The notes: generated by a model from the letters alone, not told the origin. A stretch of DNA of 64,000 nucleotides from Crossiella sp. SN42 (GCF_023897065.1 NZ_JAMHIV010000010.1:170868-234867), one strand, 5' to 3'; shown: positions 16,152 to 25,236, numbered from the stretch's first letter. A program made the numbers and translations.

Positions 16152-17906
16152 ATGAGCACACCCCTGAGCCGCCGCTCCTTCGCCCGGCTCACCCTCGCCC
16201 CGGCCGCCCTCACCCTGCTCGGCGGCGGCACGGCGCAGGCGACCACCGCCCCGGCGGGCCTGGACCGCGGCGCGGTGGTGCGCGCGATGGGCCGGGCCGC
16301 GGTCTTCCTGGACCGCCAGGTCTCCTGCCGCGGCGGTTACCTGTGGAGCTACCTGCCCGACCTGTCCGCCTGCTGGGGTGAGCTGGCGGCGCGGCGGAGC
16401 ATGTGCTGGGTGCAGCCGCCCGGCACGCCCTCGGTCGGGCACAGCCTGCTCGACGCCTACCACGCCACCGGCGCGGAGGAGTGCTACCGCGCCGCCGAGC
16501 GCACCGGGCTGGCCCTGGTGGCCGCGCAGCTGCCGAGCGGCGGCTGGAACTACGTGCACGACTTCGCCGGGACCGGCGCGCTGCGCCGCTGGTACCACAC
16601 CGTCGGCGCGAACGGCTGGCGGCAGGAGGAGTTCCAGCACCACTACGGCAACGCCACCTTCGACGACGCGGGCACCTCGGCCGCCGCGCAGCTGATCCTG
16701 CGGCTGTACCTGGCACGCCGCGATCCCCGGTTCAAGGCGGCGCTGGCGCGGGCGATCCGGTTCGTGCTCGCCGCGCAGTTCCGCGGTGGCGTGGCCGACG
16801 GCGGCTGGCCGCAGCGGTTCCCCGCCTTCGCCGGCTCGGTCTCCCGCACGCACTGGCCAGCCGAACGGCCGCCGTGGCTGCCCGCCGACGTGCGGCACGG
16901 CCTGGAGGACGGCGAGTACACCCAGCACGTCACCTTCAACGACGACGTGCTCGGCGAGAACATCAAGTTCCTGCTGCTGTGCGCCACCTCGCTGCGCCGA
17001 CCGGACCTGTTCGAACCGGTGCACCGCGCGATGCGCTGCCTGCAACGGATGCAGCAGCCAGGGCCGCAGGCCGGCTGGGCCCTGCAACACCTGTCCAGGG
17101 CCGCGCGCGGCCGTCCGGCAGGCGCCCCGGCGGGCGCGCGGTCCTACGAGCCGAGGGCGCTGGCCACGCACACCACGCAGACCAACATCCGCCAGCTGTT
17201 CCACTACTTCCGGCTCACCGGCGACCGTTCCTACCTGGCCAGGGTGCCCGAGGCGATCGACTGGCTGAGCAGCTGCCCGCTCACCGAGCGCCAGCTGGCG
17301 GAGAACCCGCTGCTGGCCAAGCGCACGCACCCGACGTTCGTGGAGCTGGGCACCAACCGGGCGCTGTTCGTGCACCGCTTCGGCAGCAACATCCGCAACG
17401 GCGCCTACTACACCGACCACGACCACCGGGACACCCTCGGCCACTACTCCGCGGGCCGGGCCATCGACCTGGACGGCCTGCGGCGCACCCACGCGGAGCT
17501 GAGCTCGTTGAGCGGCAAGGAGATCGCCGAGCTGCGCGCCCGCTCCCCGCTGACCCCCGGCCCGCCCATCCCGCTGCCACGGCACTTCTCCGTGCGCGAG
17601 CTGGAGCTGACCGACCTGTGCCGGGACGCCAACCCCGCCCTGCCCACCGTGTCCGACGCCGAGGCCGGGGCCCTGGTGCGCGACCTCGGCGGCAAGGACC
17701 ACTGGCTCACCCCGGCCGAGACGGTCACCAACCCGTTCCGGGGGCGACCGCCCGCGGATCCATCCCACGGCAAGGACTTCATGAGCACTCACGTCGGCGA
17801 CCGCTACGACACCTCGCCCTTCCCACCAGCCGAACGGCCCTTGGTGATCAGCACCGGCGCCTATGTGGCCAACATGGCCAAGCTGATCGCCTGGGCGGAC
17901 CGATGA
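16152..17906 (+). CDS. Tat-exported pectate lyase-like protein (PL10-like)
   Basis: Protein of 584 residues with a twin-arginine signal, SRRSFARLTLAP, so it is exported folded. The body is an alpha/alpha-toroid lyase related to PL10: AAQFRGGVADGGWPQRFP and YTQHVTFNDDVLGENIKFLL match the GGWPQ and HxTFND blocks around the PL10 catalytic site. It is longer than the single PL10 module (about 330 residues); the extra C-terminal part (about 380-584) has HTTQTNIRQLFHYFRLTGD repeats of the same helical kind and no known module. Start ATG 16152 has GGAGGAG upstream. Its stop overlaps the next gene (ATGA), so it is co-translated with the GH2 enzyme. Pectin backbone cleavage is the likely role. Confidence 0.75.
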   Translation: MSTPLSRRSFARLTLAPAALTLLGGGTAQATTAPAGLDRGAVVRAMGRAAVFLDRQVSCRGGYLWSYLPDLSACWGELAARRSMCWVQPPGTPSVGHSLLDAYHATGAEECYRAAERTGLALVAAQLPSGGWNYVHDFAGTGALRRWYHTVGANGWRQEEFQHHYGNATFDDAGTSAAAQLILRLYLARRDPRFKAALARAIRFVLAAQFRGGVADGGWPQRFPAFAGSVSRTHWPAERPPWLPADVRHGLEDGEYTQHVTFNDDVLGENIKFLLLCATSLRRPDLFEPVHRAMRCLQRMQQPGPQAGWALQHLSRAARGRPAGAPAGARSYEPRALATHTTQTNIRQLFHYFRLTGDRSYLARVPEAIDWLSSCPLTERQLAENPLLAKRTHPTFVELGTNRALFVHRFGSNIRNGAYYTDHDHRDTLGHYSAGRAIDLDGLRRTHAELSSLSGKEIAELRARSPLTPGPPIPLPRHFSVRELELTDLCRDANPALPTVSDAEAGALVRDLGGKDHWLTPAETVTNPFRGRPPADPSHGKDFMSTHVGDRYDTSPFPPAERPLVISTGAYVANMAKLIAWADR

Positions 17907-19981
17907 GGAAGGCGGCGCGGCTGCTCCTGCTGCTGGTGGTCACCGCGCTCGCGCTGACCGCGCCGGTCCCCGCCCAGGCCGGGCCGGGCACCGCGCACGG
18001 CCGCTCGGTCCTCGGCCTGCACAGCGGGTGGAGCTTCCACCGCGGCGAGGCGCCCGGCGCGGCCGAGCCCGGCTTCGACGACTCCGGCTGGGACCGGGTC
18101 ACCGTGCCGCACAGCTGGAACGGGCGGGACGGCCAGGACGGCGGCAACGACTACTACCGCGGCCCCGGCTGGTACCGGCGCACCCTGCCCGCGCCAACGG
18201 GTGGCCGGGTGTGGTTGCAGTTCGACGGCGCGAACACCACCACCACGGTGTGGGTCAACGGCCGCCTGCTCGGCGAGCACAAGGGCGGTTACGCGCGCTT
18301 CCGCTTCGACGCCACCGAGGCGCTGCGCCCCGGCCGGGACAACGTGCTCGCGGTCAGGGTCAGCAACGCCCCCGACCCGGACGTCGCCCCGCTGAGCGGC
18401 GACTTCACCCTGCACGGCGGGCTGTACCGGGAGGTCGCCCTGGTGCTGACCGACGCGGTGCACCTGGACCTGCTCGACCACGGCGGCCCCGGCCTCTACC
18501 TCCGCCAGCAGCGCGTGACGCCGGAGTCGGCGACCGTGGCGGCGAGCACCAAGCTGGTCAACGACAGCCGGTCCACCGCCAGGGTGCGGCTGCGCGCCAC
18601 GGTCACCGGCGCGTTCGGCGAGGTGGTGGCACGCGGGCAGTCCAGCGTGCGCGCGGTCGGCGGCGGTCAGGCGGTGGACCTGGCGCTGCCGCTCACCATC
18701 GTCCGCCCGAGGCTGTGGCAGGGCCGTGCGGACCCGTTCCGCTACCAGGCCACCGTGGAGGTGGTGGACACCGGCGGCCGCGTGCTGGACCGGGTCAGCC
18801 AGCCGCTGGGCCTGCGCACCGCGGAGGTCTCGGCCACCGACGGGTTCGCGCTCAACGGCAAGCAACTGCCGGTGCACGGGGTGAACCTGCACCAGGACCG
18901 GCCGGACGTGGGCTGGGCGGTCACCCCGGCGCAGCACGCCGAGGACTTCCGGATCATGCGCGAGATGGGGGTCAACGCCATCCGCACCGCGCACTACCAG
19001 CACGGCGAGACCGTCTACGAGCTGGCCGACCGGCACGGTTTCCTGGTGTGGACGGAGATCCCGCTGATCAACCTCACCACGGACAGCCCGGCCTTCCGGG
19101 CCAACATCGAGACCCAGCTGCGGGAGATGATCCGGCAGAACTTCAACCACCCCTCGGTGGTGTGGTGGGGCCTGGGCAACGAGCTGTGGCACGACTCCCC
19201 GGCCAACAACGCCCTGCTGGACCGGCTGGCCTCGGTGGTGCGCGCGGAGGACCCCTCACGGCCCTCGGCGTACGCGAGCTGCTGTGTCTCCGACCGGGCC
19301 GGGATCACCCAGCACACCGACGGGATCGGCTACAACAAGTACTTCGGCTGGTACACCGGGACCTTCGCCGAGCTGGGGCCGTGGGCCGACCAGCTGCGCG
19401 CCGCCGACCCGGCCCGGCCGCTCGCGCTCAGCGAGTACGGCGCGGGGGCCAGCGCCTTCCAGCACCAGGAGAACCCGCCGAGCGTGGTGCCCGCCTCGCG
19501 CTGGCACCCCGAGCAGTACCAGTCCGCCTACCACGAGGCCTACTGGTCGCAGCTGAGGCAGCGGCGCTGGCTGTGGGGCTCGTTCGTGTGGGCCATGTTC
19601 GACTTCGCCTCCGACAGCCGCGACGAGGGCGACCACCCCGGCCGCAACGACAAGGGCCTGGTGACCTACGACCGGGGCATCCGCAAGGACGCCTTCTACT
19701 GGTACCAGGCGAACTGGACGGACACCCCGGTGGTGCACCTCAACAGCAAGCGGTGGACCAGCCGGACCGCGGCGAGCACCACGGTCCGGGCCTACACCAA
19801 CGCCGAGACGGTCACCCTGCGGGTCAACGGCAGGCAGGTCGGCGAACCGGTCAGCGGTGCGAACCGGGTGGCGGAGTGGCCGGAGGTGCTGCTGCGGCCG
19901 GGGCCGAACACCGTGGAGGTCTCCGGGTTCAAGAACGGCCGTCCGCACACCGACACCGCGGTCTGGACGCTGCGGGAGTGA
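17903..19981 (+). CDS. secreted GH2 beta-galactosidase-like enzyme
   Basis: GH2 family enzyme of 692 residues with a Sec signal (residues 1-27, ending PAQAG). N-terminal jelly roll: WYRRTLP, WLQFDGANTTTTVWVNGRLLGEHKGGY; immunoglobulin-like domain; (beta/alpha)8 barrel with HGVNLHQDRPDVGWAV. Acid/base Glu427 is in WWGLGNELWH and nucleophile Glu511 in LALSEYGAG. A short C-terminal beta domain (VTLRVNGRQVGEP) resembles DUF4982. Translational coupling (ATGA) with the PL10-like lyase suggests trimming of galactan side chains from pectin. Beta-galactosidase is the likeliest activity; beta-glucuronidase or mannosidase cannot be excluded by eye. Confidence 0.85.
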   Translation: MRKAARLLLLLVVTALALTAPVPAQAGPGTAHGRSVLGLHSGWSFHRGEAPGAAEPGFDDSGWDRVTVPHSWNGRDGQDGGNDYYRGPGWYRRTLPAPTGGRVWLQFDGANTTTTVWVNGRLLGEHKGGYARFRFDATEALRPGRDNVLAVRVSNAPDPDVAPLSGDFTLHGGLYREVALVLTDAVHLDLLDHGGPGLYLRQQRVTPESATVAASTKLVNDSRSTARVRLRATVTGAFGEVVARGQSSVRAVGGGQAVDLALPLTIVRPRLWQGRADPFRYQATVEVVDTGGRVLDRVSQPLGLRTAEVSATDGFALNGKQLPVHGVNLHQDRPDVGWAVTPAQHAEDFRIMREMGVNAIRTAHYQHGETVYELADRHGFLVWTEIPLINLTTDSPAFRANIETQLREMIRQNFNHPSVVWWGLGNELWHDSPANNALLDRLASVVRAEDPSRPSAYASCCVSDRAGITQHTDGIGYNKYFGWYTGTFAELGPWADQLRAADPARPLALSEYGAGASAFQHQENPPSVVPASRWHPEQYQSAYHEAYWSQLRQRRWLWGSFVWAMFDFASDSRDEGDHPGRNDKGLVTYDRGIRKDAFYWYQANWTDTPVVHLNSKRWTSRTAASTTVRAYTNAETVTLRVNGRQVGEPVSGANRVAEWPEVLLRPGPNTVEVSGFKNGRPHTDTAVWTLRE

Positions 19982-19982
19982 C

Positions 19983-22337
19983 TCAGCGCCGCACGCGCCC
20001 GAAGACCTCCGCCTCGGCCATGTTCAGCTCCTGCGGCCGGTCGGTGGCCAGCCACACGCGCACGTAGCGCCCGCGCGCGGGCAGGCTGACCTCGGTCGGC
20101 CTGCCCGCCTGCGTCAGCTCGTGGCGGCTGGTCACCCCGGGCGCGCGCAGCGCCTCGGCGAGGGTGTCCGGGAAGGGCTGCGGCGAGACCAGCACGTGGT
20201 AGTCGGCCAGGCGTTCGGCGCAGCAGTCCACCCGGTTGTGCACCCGGACCGACTCGATGTCGGCCTCCGCGCCCAGGTCGACCTGCCACCACGGCCGCGG
20301 CTCGGCGCCGGAGGTGGTGGAGAAGCTGAACAGGTCGCCGTCCACGGACTTCCCGGCGGCGTAGTCGGCCGAGTAGTCCGAGATCTGGCTGGCCGGTTTG
20401 CCCGCGGAGAGGTTGCGCAGCGGCGGCAGGCCGAGGAACTCGTCGTGCCGGGCGCGCACACGGTCCAGGAAGACGTCCAGCACGCCGTCGCCGATCCGCA
20501 CCACGCCCTCGACCCGGTTCTCCCCGGGCACCGAGCGGATCCGGTTCGCCTTGGCGGACAAAGCGTCCAGCCGTTCCCGCGCCGCGGCGGCGGCCCGGCG
20601 ATCGCCCGCGCCGATCGCGTCCAGGGTGTCCAGGCCCGCGCCCATCGCCCCGGCCCACAGCTCGGTGGCGGCCAGCCAGTTCGCCGCGTCGTCCAGGAAC
20701 GCCCGGTCCGCGACGGTGTCTCTGATGACCGAGGGGGCCGCCGTGATCCGCCGGACGTGCTGGCGCAGCGCGCTCGCCGCGCCGGGAGCGCCTGCCCAGA
20801 ACGCATCCACTTTGGCCTGGAGCGCGGGGGCCTGGGGCTGCCACGGTCGCGGGCCGAAGGTCGGGGCGAGGTGGTTGAGGTCGAAGAAGTCCAGCAGCGC
20901 CCGGACCCCGGCCTGGTCGCCACCGGCCAGGTGCGCCGCGGCCGCCCGCCAGCTGCGGTCGCGGTCGTAGCCGTGGTCGTGCCAGGAGAAGTCGGCCATG
21001 GTGAACACGGCGACCTTGCTCGCGGCGGCCTGGTTCATCGGGTTGGCCACGATGCCGGCCAGGTGGCCGGACAGGCCAGGCTCGCGGTGGTCGTAGGGCG
21101 CGAGCAGCAGCCGCCCCGCGGCCTGGCCAAAGTCGTTGACCGGGTAGTTGTCCCAGGCGAAGACCTTGCGGCCGAACAGTTCCGAGGCGCGCCGGGCCTG
21201 GTCCACGGTGATGCTGGGCGGCACCACGTCGGTGCCGGTCCACATCACCAGCACCGCCGGGTCCAGGGTCGAGCGGAGCACCTGCTTGTACTCGGTGTCG
21301 GTGAGGTCGCCGTACTCGGTCGGCACCATCTGCAACGGGTGCGTGCCGGGGTGGGTGGCCAGGAAACCGCGCTGGAGGTCGTTGAGCAGCCCGGCCTGGG
21401 CCACTCCCGCGGCGCGGCGGCCCGGTTCGCCGTAGGCCGTCCGGTCGGCCGCGCAGTTCCACCGGGTGTAGCTGATGTCGTCCAGCGGGATGGAGAAGGC
21501 GCGTACGCCGAGGTCGTACATGGCTTGCAGCTTCGTGGTGAGCGCGGCGCGGTCCTCGGCGCTGGAGTAGCAGATCGAGGTGCCGGGGGAGAGCGCGTAG
21601 GTGAACCGGACGTGCTGCGCCGCGGCGGCCTTGACCAGCTCGCCCAGCTGGGCCAGCCGGTCGGCGGGGTAGGGCTCGCGCCAGCGGTCGCGGTGGTACG
21701 GGTCGTCCTTGGGCGCGTAGATGTAGGTGTTGGCCTTGACCTGGCCGTAGAAGGCGAGCTGGTCGAGGCGTTCCTGGTGGGTCCAGGGCGAACCGTAGAA
21801 GCCCTCGATGGTGCCGCGCAGGGCCATCGCGGGGAAGTCGCTGACCGCGGCGCCGGCGATGCGCGGGAGGTGCCGGTCGCCGGTGAACAGCTGCCGCAGG
21901 GTCTGCACGGCGTAGTACTGGCCCGCCGCGTCCACCCCGCCGAGCGCGACCGAACCGCGCCGCGCGGTGACGGTGAGCGCGCTGCCCTCCGCCCGGCCGG
22001 GCACCGGGGTCGAGCCGAGGGCGGCGGCGACATCCGGCCGGTCGGCCGGGCCCAGGTGGAAGGTCAGCGGCGCGCGTCCCGCGGTGTCGATGTGCCGCAC
22101 GCCGTGCTCGCGCAGGGTCCGCTCCAGCAGGGCGCGGGCGGCCGGGTCGGTGCGCTCGTCCACCACCAGCCGCACCCGGTTGCCGACCGGGAGGTCCGGC
22201 CCGCTGCGCTGGATGTGTTGCGGCGCGGGGGAAACCTGGGGGAGCGGGGCGGCGGCCTGCGCGGCCGGGGCGGTCAGCCCGCCCAGGGGCAGCGCGGCGG
22301 CGAGCAGGACGGACACCGTTCGGCCGAACAGCTGCAT
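19983..22337 (-). CDS. secreted GH84 beta-N-acetylglucosaminidase
   Basis: Exported enzyme of 784 residues. Signal peptide residues 1-28; GH20b-like domain about 35-165; GH84 (NAGidase/hyaluronidase-like) barrel about 175-470 starting LRGTIEGFYGSPWT, with the paired catalytic aspartates Asp286-Asp287 in IPLDDIS; then a helical region; then a C-terminal F5/8 type C (CBM32-like) module about 645-784 (LSAGKPASQISDYSADYAAGKSVDG, WWQVDLG). GGAG lies six bases before ATG 22337. It ends one base from the convergent GH2 gene. It should release GlcNAc from glycoproteins or hyaluronan-like material, an activity unlike the plant-polysaccharide enzymes around it. Confidence 0.92.
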   Translation of the reverse strand: MQLFGRTVSVLLAAALPLGGLTAPAAQAAAPLPQVSPAPQHIQRSGPDLPVGNRVRLVVDERTDPAARALLERTLREHGVRHIDTAGRAPLTFHLGPADRPDVAAALGSTPVPGRAEGSALTVTARRGSVALGGVDAAGQYYAVQTLRQLFTGDRHLPRIAGAAVSDFPAMALRGTIEGFYGSPWTHQERLDQLAFYGQVKANTYIYAPKDDPYHRDRWREPYPADRLAQLGELVKAAAAQHVRFTYALSPGTSICYSSAEDRAALTTKLQAMYDLGVRAFSIPLDDISYTRWNCAADRTAYGEPGRRAAGVAQAGLLNDLQRGFLATHPGTHPLQMVPTEYGDLTDTEYKQVLRSTLDPAVLVMWTGTDVVPPSITVDQARRASELFGRKVFAWDNYPVNDFGQAAGRLLLAPYDHREPGLSGHLAGIVANPMNQAAASKVAVFTMADFSWHDHGYDRDRSWRAAAAHLAGGDQAGVRALLDFFDLNHLAPTFGPRPWQPQAPALQAKVDAFWAGAPGAASALRQHVRRITAAPSVIRDTVADRAFLDDAANWLAATELWAGAMGAGLDTLDAIGAGDRRAAAAARERLDALSAKANRIRSVPGENRVEGVVRIGDGVLDVFLDRVRARHDEFLGLPPLRNLSAGKPASQISDYSADYAAGKSVDGDLFSFSTTSGAEPRPWWQVDLGAEADIESVRVHNRVDCCAERLADYHVLVSPQPFPDTLAEALRAPGVTSRHELTQAGRPTEVSLPARGRYVRVWLATDRPQELNMAEAEVFGRVRR

Positions 22338-22475
22338 GCGGTCTCCAGAGAAGTGAGGGCGGCGGCTGGCACCAGTATGGCCCGTGGCCGGGGCTTTTCC
22401 GCTGCTACCAACGTTTGGGGGCAGTGGGCCGGTCTATGGGTTCCCAATACGTGCCGGACTGGCTACCCTCCGAAC

Positions 22476-22489
22476 TGGGAGCGCTCCCA
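22476..22489. promoter_or_regulatory. CebR-type operator upstream of the LPMO
   Basis: TGGGAGCGCTCCCA, the same perfect 14-base palindrome as at 6517-6530, 38 bases upstream of the LPMO start. It indicates repression by a CebR-like LacI protein (not encoded in this window) and induction by cellobiose or cellotriose. Confidence 0.88.
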
Positions 22490-22526
22490 GAAACCCTGAT
22501 GCTCGATCCTCAAGGAGGAGGACAGC

Positions 22527-23195
22527 ATGGCGCACAACAGTTCCGCCCGCCCCCTGCTCGCCAGAGCGCTCGTGGTGCTGAGCGCGGTCGGCGCGCTGCT
22601 AGCCGGGGCCCTGACCGGCGTCGCCCAGGCGCACGGCTCGGCCACCGACCCGCCCTCGCGCAACTACGGCTGCTGGCAGCGCTGGGGCAGCGACTTCCAG
22701 AACCCGGCCATGGCCACCAGGGACCCGATGTGCTGGCAGGCCTGGCAGGCCAACCCGAACGCGATGTGGAACTGGAACGGCCTGTACCGGGAGAACCTCA
22801 AGGGCAACCATCGCGGCAACATCCCGAACGGGCAGCTGTGCAGCGGCGGCCGCGCCGAGGGCGGCCGGTACAACTCCATGGACACCGTCGGCGCGTGGCA
22901 GATGGTGAACAAGCCGCGGCGGTTCACCCTGACCATCACCGACCAGGCCCGCCACGGCGCGGACTACCTGCAGGTGTACATCACCAAGCAGGGCTTCAAC
23001 CCCGCCACCCAGCCACTGGGCTGGGACAACCTGGAGCAGGTCGCCCAGACCGGCCGCATCGCACCGAACGGCACCTACCAGGTCGGCGTTGACGCGGGCA
23101 ACCGGACCGGACGGCACATCGTCTACACCATCTGGCAGGCCAGCCACCTGGACCAGTCCTACTACTTCTGCAGCGACGTCAACTTCACCGGCTGA
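22527..23195 (+). CDS. secreted AA10 lytic polysaccharide monooxygenase
   Basis: Copper monooxygenase of 222 residues. The Sec signal (1-35) ends AQA before His36 (AQA^HGSATDPPSRNYGCW), which becomes the N-terminal histidine of the copper brace; the second ligand is His207 in TIWQASHLDQSYYFCSDVNF, and the motif's axial aromatic Tyr/Phe is present. The sequence is closest in pattern to cellulose-active AA10 enzymes such as Streptomyces CelS2. It stops after the catalytic domain, with no binding module. Start ATG has GGAGGAGGA upstream. The CebR box predicts cello-oligosaccharide induction. Confidence 0.95.
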   Translation: MAHNSSARPLLARALVVLSAVGALLAGALTGVAQAHGSATDPPSRNYGCWQRWGSDFQNPAMATRDPMCWQAWQANPNAMWNWNGLYRENLKGNHRGNIPNGQLCSGGRAEGGRYNSMDTVGAWQMVNKPRRFTLTITDQARHGADYLQVYITKQGFNPATQPLGWDNLEQVAQTGRIAPNGTYQVGVDAGNRTGRHIVYTIWQASHLDQSYYFCSDVNFTG

Positions 23196-23214
23196 GCCGG
23201 GGGTGGCGCGCACG

Positions 23215-23994
23215 ATGCGGGAAGTCGCTGACCGACTCGTGCGCGCCTGCCCCTCGGCCGGGGAACCGTGGCTGGTGGCCGACGACGGGTGCGTGCGGGT
23301 GCACGCCGGGCGGATCGCGCTGGCGAACTACGCGCTCGGCCCGGCCGAGCCGTACCTGCACCCGTTGCGCACCACCGCGGGCGAGCTGGTCACCGGACCC
23401 GGCGGCCTGCGGTTCACCGTGGCCGAGGTCTCCGGCGAGAACGTCTGGGGCGGCCGCACCCCGCCCCTGGGCAACGACACGGCGCGGCACGTGCGCTGGC
23501 AGCGGGTCCGCTGCCACGGCGGCCGGGCCGAGCTGCGGCACTGGCTGGGCTGGCGGACGCCGTCGGGGCAGTGCTGGCTGGCCGAGGACCGCGCCATCGA
23601 GGTGGACCAGGTGGACCCGGCCGACGGTTCCTGGCTGCTCACCTGGAAAACCCGGCTGCACAACACGAGCGGACGGCGACTCCGGTGGGATGGCCGGCCG
23701 GGCCTTCGCTCGTTGAACCCCGAGGCCGCCTTCACCGCCACCGGCCCGGCCGCGGACAGCGCCGTCGGCGCCCGCGCGCCGTGGCGGGTTTTCACCGGTG
23801 CGCACGAGGACAGCGGGCGGCGTTCCACCCTGGTCTTCGTCGAGCACCCCGGCAACCGCCGGAAGCCGCTGCTGATCGAGCCCGAGGCCCGGCTCGACCT
23901 GACCCACCACGTGGTCATCGCGGACGGGCACTGGGACCCGGCGCGCGTCCGGCGTTATCTCACCCGGCGGGTGGCTCCCCGCTGGGCGGCCTAG
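23215..23994 (+). CDS. degenerate DUF6807 (PmoA family) protein
   Basis: Cytoplasmic-looking protein of 259 residues. It shares the scaffold of the DUF6807 protein encoded at 30011: PYLHPLRTTAGELVTG, VSGENVWGG, RRSTLVFVEHPGNRR and HHVVIADGHWDPARVRRYL line up with PYLHPVRTLAGDVVTA, VSGQNFWGG, CSTLLFLDHPDN and YRVVVADGAWDRDRLESYV. The His-rich block HDHRWHKG found there is missing here (VTGPGGLRFTVAEVSG), as is the GYTGLFWRG stretch. It is probably a diverged paralogue that lost the active or metal site. The ATG start has a poor ribosome site; GTG 23203 is an alternative. It may be read through from the LPMO 20 bases upstream. No function is assigned. Confidence 0.6.
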   Translation: MREVADRLVRACPSAGEPWLVADDGCVRVHAGRIALANYALGPAEPYLHPLRTTAGELVTGPGGLRFTVAEVSGENVWGGRTPPLGNDTARHVRWQRVRCHGGRAELRHWLGWRTPSGQCWLAEDRAIEVDQVDPADGSWLLTWKTRLHNTSGRRLRWDGRPGLRSLNPEAAFTATGPAADSAVGARAPWRVFTGAHEDSGRRSTLVFVEHPGNRRKPLLIEPEARLDLTHHVVIADGHWDPARVRRYLTRRVAPRWAA

Positions 23995-25049
23995 GTGGCG
24001 CGCTGGCCGCCGCGCAGCTCCACTGTGTACTGTGGCCGCCAGTCCACTTCGGACGGTGTGTCGCGGTCGGCGGTGAGCTTGCCGTCCACCACCGTCAGCG
24101 GGGCCAGTTGCAGGCAGGAGGCCTGGCCGAAGCGGCAGGAGTAGAGGATGTGCGCCTGCTCGCCCTGGGTGAGCACCGAGCCGTGGTGGCCGGGAGCGTT
24201 GTCCCCCAGGCGGATTCCCGGCTGGGCCAGCAGTGGTTCGGCCTGCGGGAACCAGGTGCGCAGGTCGTGGGAGCGGTACACCGGCAGGCCGCGGTCGCCG
24301 CTGGTGATCATCCAGTAGTGCCCGCCGAAGCGGAACACGCTGGGCGCGCCCTGGCCCGGCGGGCACACCGACCGGCTGGCCGGGAGCCAGGTGCTCAGGT
24401 CGGTGGAGTCGGCGGCGTGCACGCTGCCGTCGGGCACCGTGTACCACATCCGCCAGGTCTGGCCGTCGGGCAGCGGCCAGACCGCGGCGTCCGCGCAGCC
24501 TTCGCCGGAGAGCTCCAGTTCGCGGTCGAAGCGCCAGTTCAGCAGGTCCTGCGAGGTGTAGTGCAGGATGTGGCTGCGGGTGGCGCGGGCGGCCCGCGCG
24601 CCGGCCACGTGGCTGACGTAGAGGTGGTAGGTCCCGCCGTGCCAGATGACCTCCGGCGCCCAGAAGCTGTTGCGTCCGGAGTGGACGGTGTCCAGGCCCT
24701 TGGGCGCGCCGCGGTACTCCCAGCTGCGGCCGCCGGTCGAGCTGGTCGCGATGCCGATGGTGGCCCCGCGCGGGGAGGTGGCCGCGGAGTACAGCACGCA
24801 CCACTCGCCGGCCGCGCGGTGGTAGACGACCACCGGATCGGTGGCGCCGCCGTGGATCGGGTCGCGGAACAGTGGCGCGTCCGCCTGCGCGATCGCGGGC
24901 ACGGTGGTCCCGGCGGGCTCGCTCAGGGCCAGCAGGCTGCTCCCCGCGCCGTTGAAGTAGCGCAAGCCTTGCCAGGAACGGGTGTCCAGGCCGGCCAGGG
25001 GAGCGCTGGTGCCCCGGAGGTTCAACACGGGGCGGCTGGTCCAGGACAC
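23991..25049 (-). CDS. GH43-like five-bladed beta-propeller glycosidase
   Basis: Protein of 352 residues without a signal peptide. Repeated beta-propeller strands: DPVVVYHRAAGEWCVLYSA, SFWAPEVIWHGGTYHLYVS, WRMWYTVPDGSVHAADSTDLSTW, APSVFRFGGHYWMITS and HGSVLTQGEQAHILYS. The DP and WAP(D/E)V motifs are those of clan GH-F/J (GH43, GH32) enzymes; here a Glu replaces the usual Asp in WAPDV, which also occurs in some GH43 subfamilies. GTG 25049 has GGAGGTC upstream, better than a start at 25100 that would cover the operator. A LacI-type palindrome lies 37-50 bases upstream. An arabinofuranosidase/xylosidase role is plausible, not proven. Its stop codon shares CTAG with the convergent gene. Confidence 0.7.
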   Translation of the reverse strand: MSWTSRPVLNLRGTSAPLAGLDTRSWQGLRYFNGAGSSLLALSEPAGTTVPAIAQADAPLFRDPIHGGATDPVVVYHRAAGEWCVLYSAATSPRGATIGIATSSTGGRSWEYRGAPKGLDTVHSGRNSFWAPEVIWHGGTYHLYVSHVAGARAARATRSHILHYTSQDLLNWRFDRELELSGEGCADAAVWPLPDGQTWRMWYTVPDGSVHAADSTDLSTWLPASRSVCPPGQGAPSVFRFGGHYWMITSGDRGLPVYRSHDLRTWFPQAEPLLAQPGIRLGDNAPGHHGSVLTQGEQAHILYSCRFGQASCLQLAPLTVVDGKLTADRDTPSEVDWRPQYTVELRGGQRAT

Positions 25050-25085
25050 GACTGACCTCCGGCAGGGTGCTGGCTGTGCACCACT

Positions 25086-25099
25086 TGTTAACGCTAACA
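25086..25099. promoter_or_regulatory. LacI-type operator upstream of the GH43-like gene
   Basis: TGTTAACGCTAACA has perfect 5-base arms TGTTA/TAACA around a CG-centred core, one base short of full symmetry. It resembles TGTTAGCGCTAACA operators of LacI-family sugar repressors. It sits where a promoter or leader for GTG 25049 would be. Confidence 0.6.
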
Positions 25100-25236
25100 T
25101 TGGTCTGCTGCCCGGTCAACACCCCGGCTCACGCGGCCGTGAACACCTCCGGTCGAACCTTGTGCCGGATCGGCGGTTTCCCTTAGCTTGCAAGGAGATT
25201 CCGGTTCCGGCCGGTCACCGAACGCATTCGACGACG

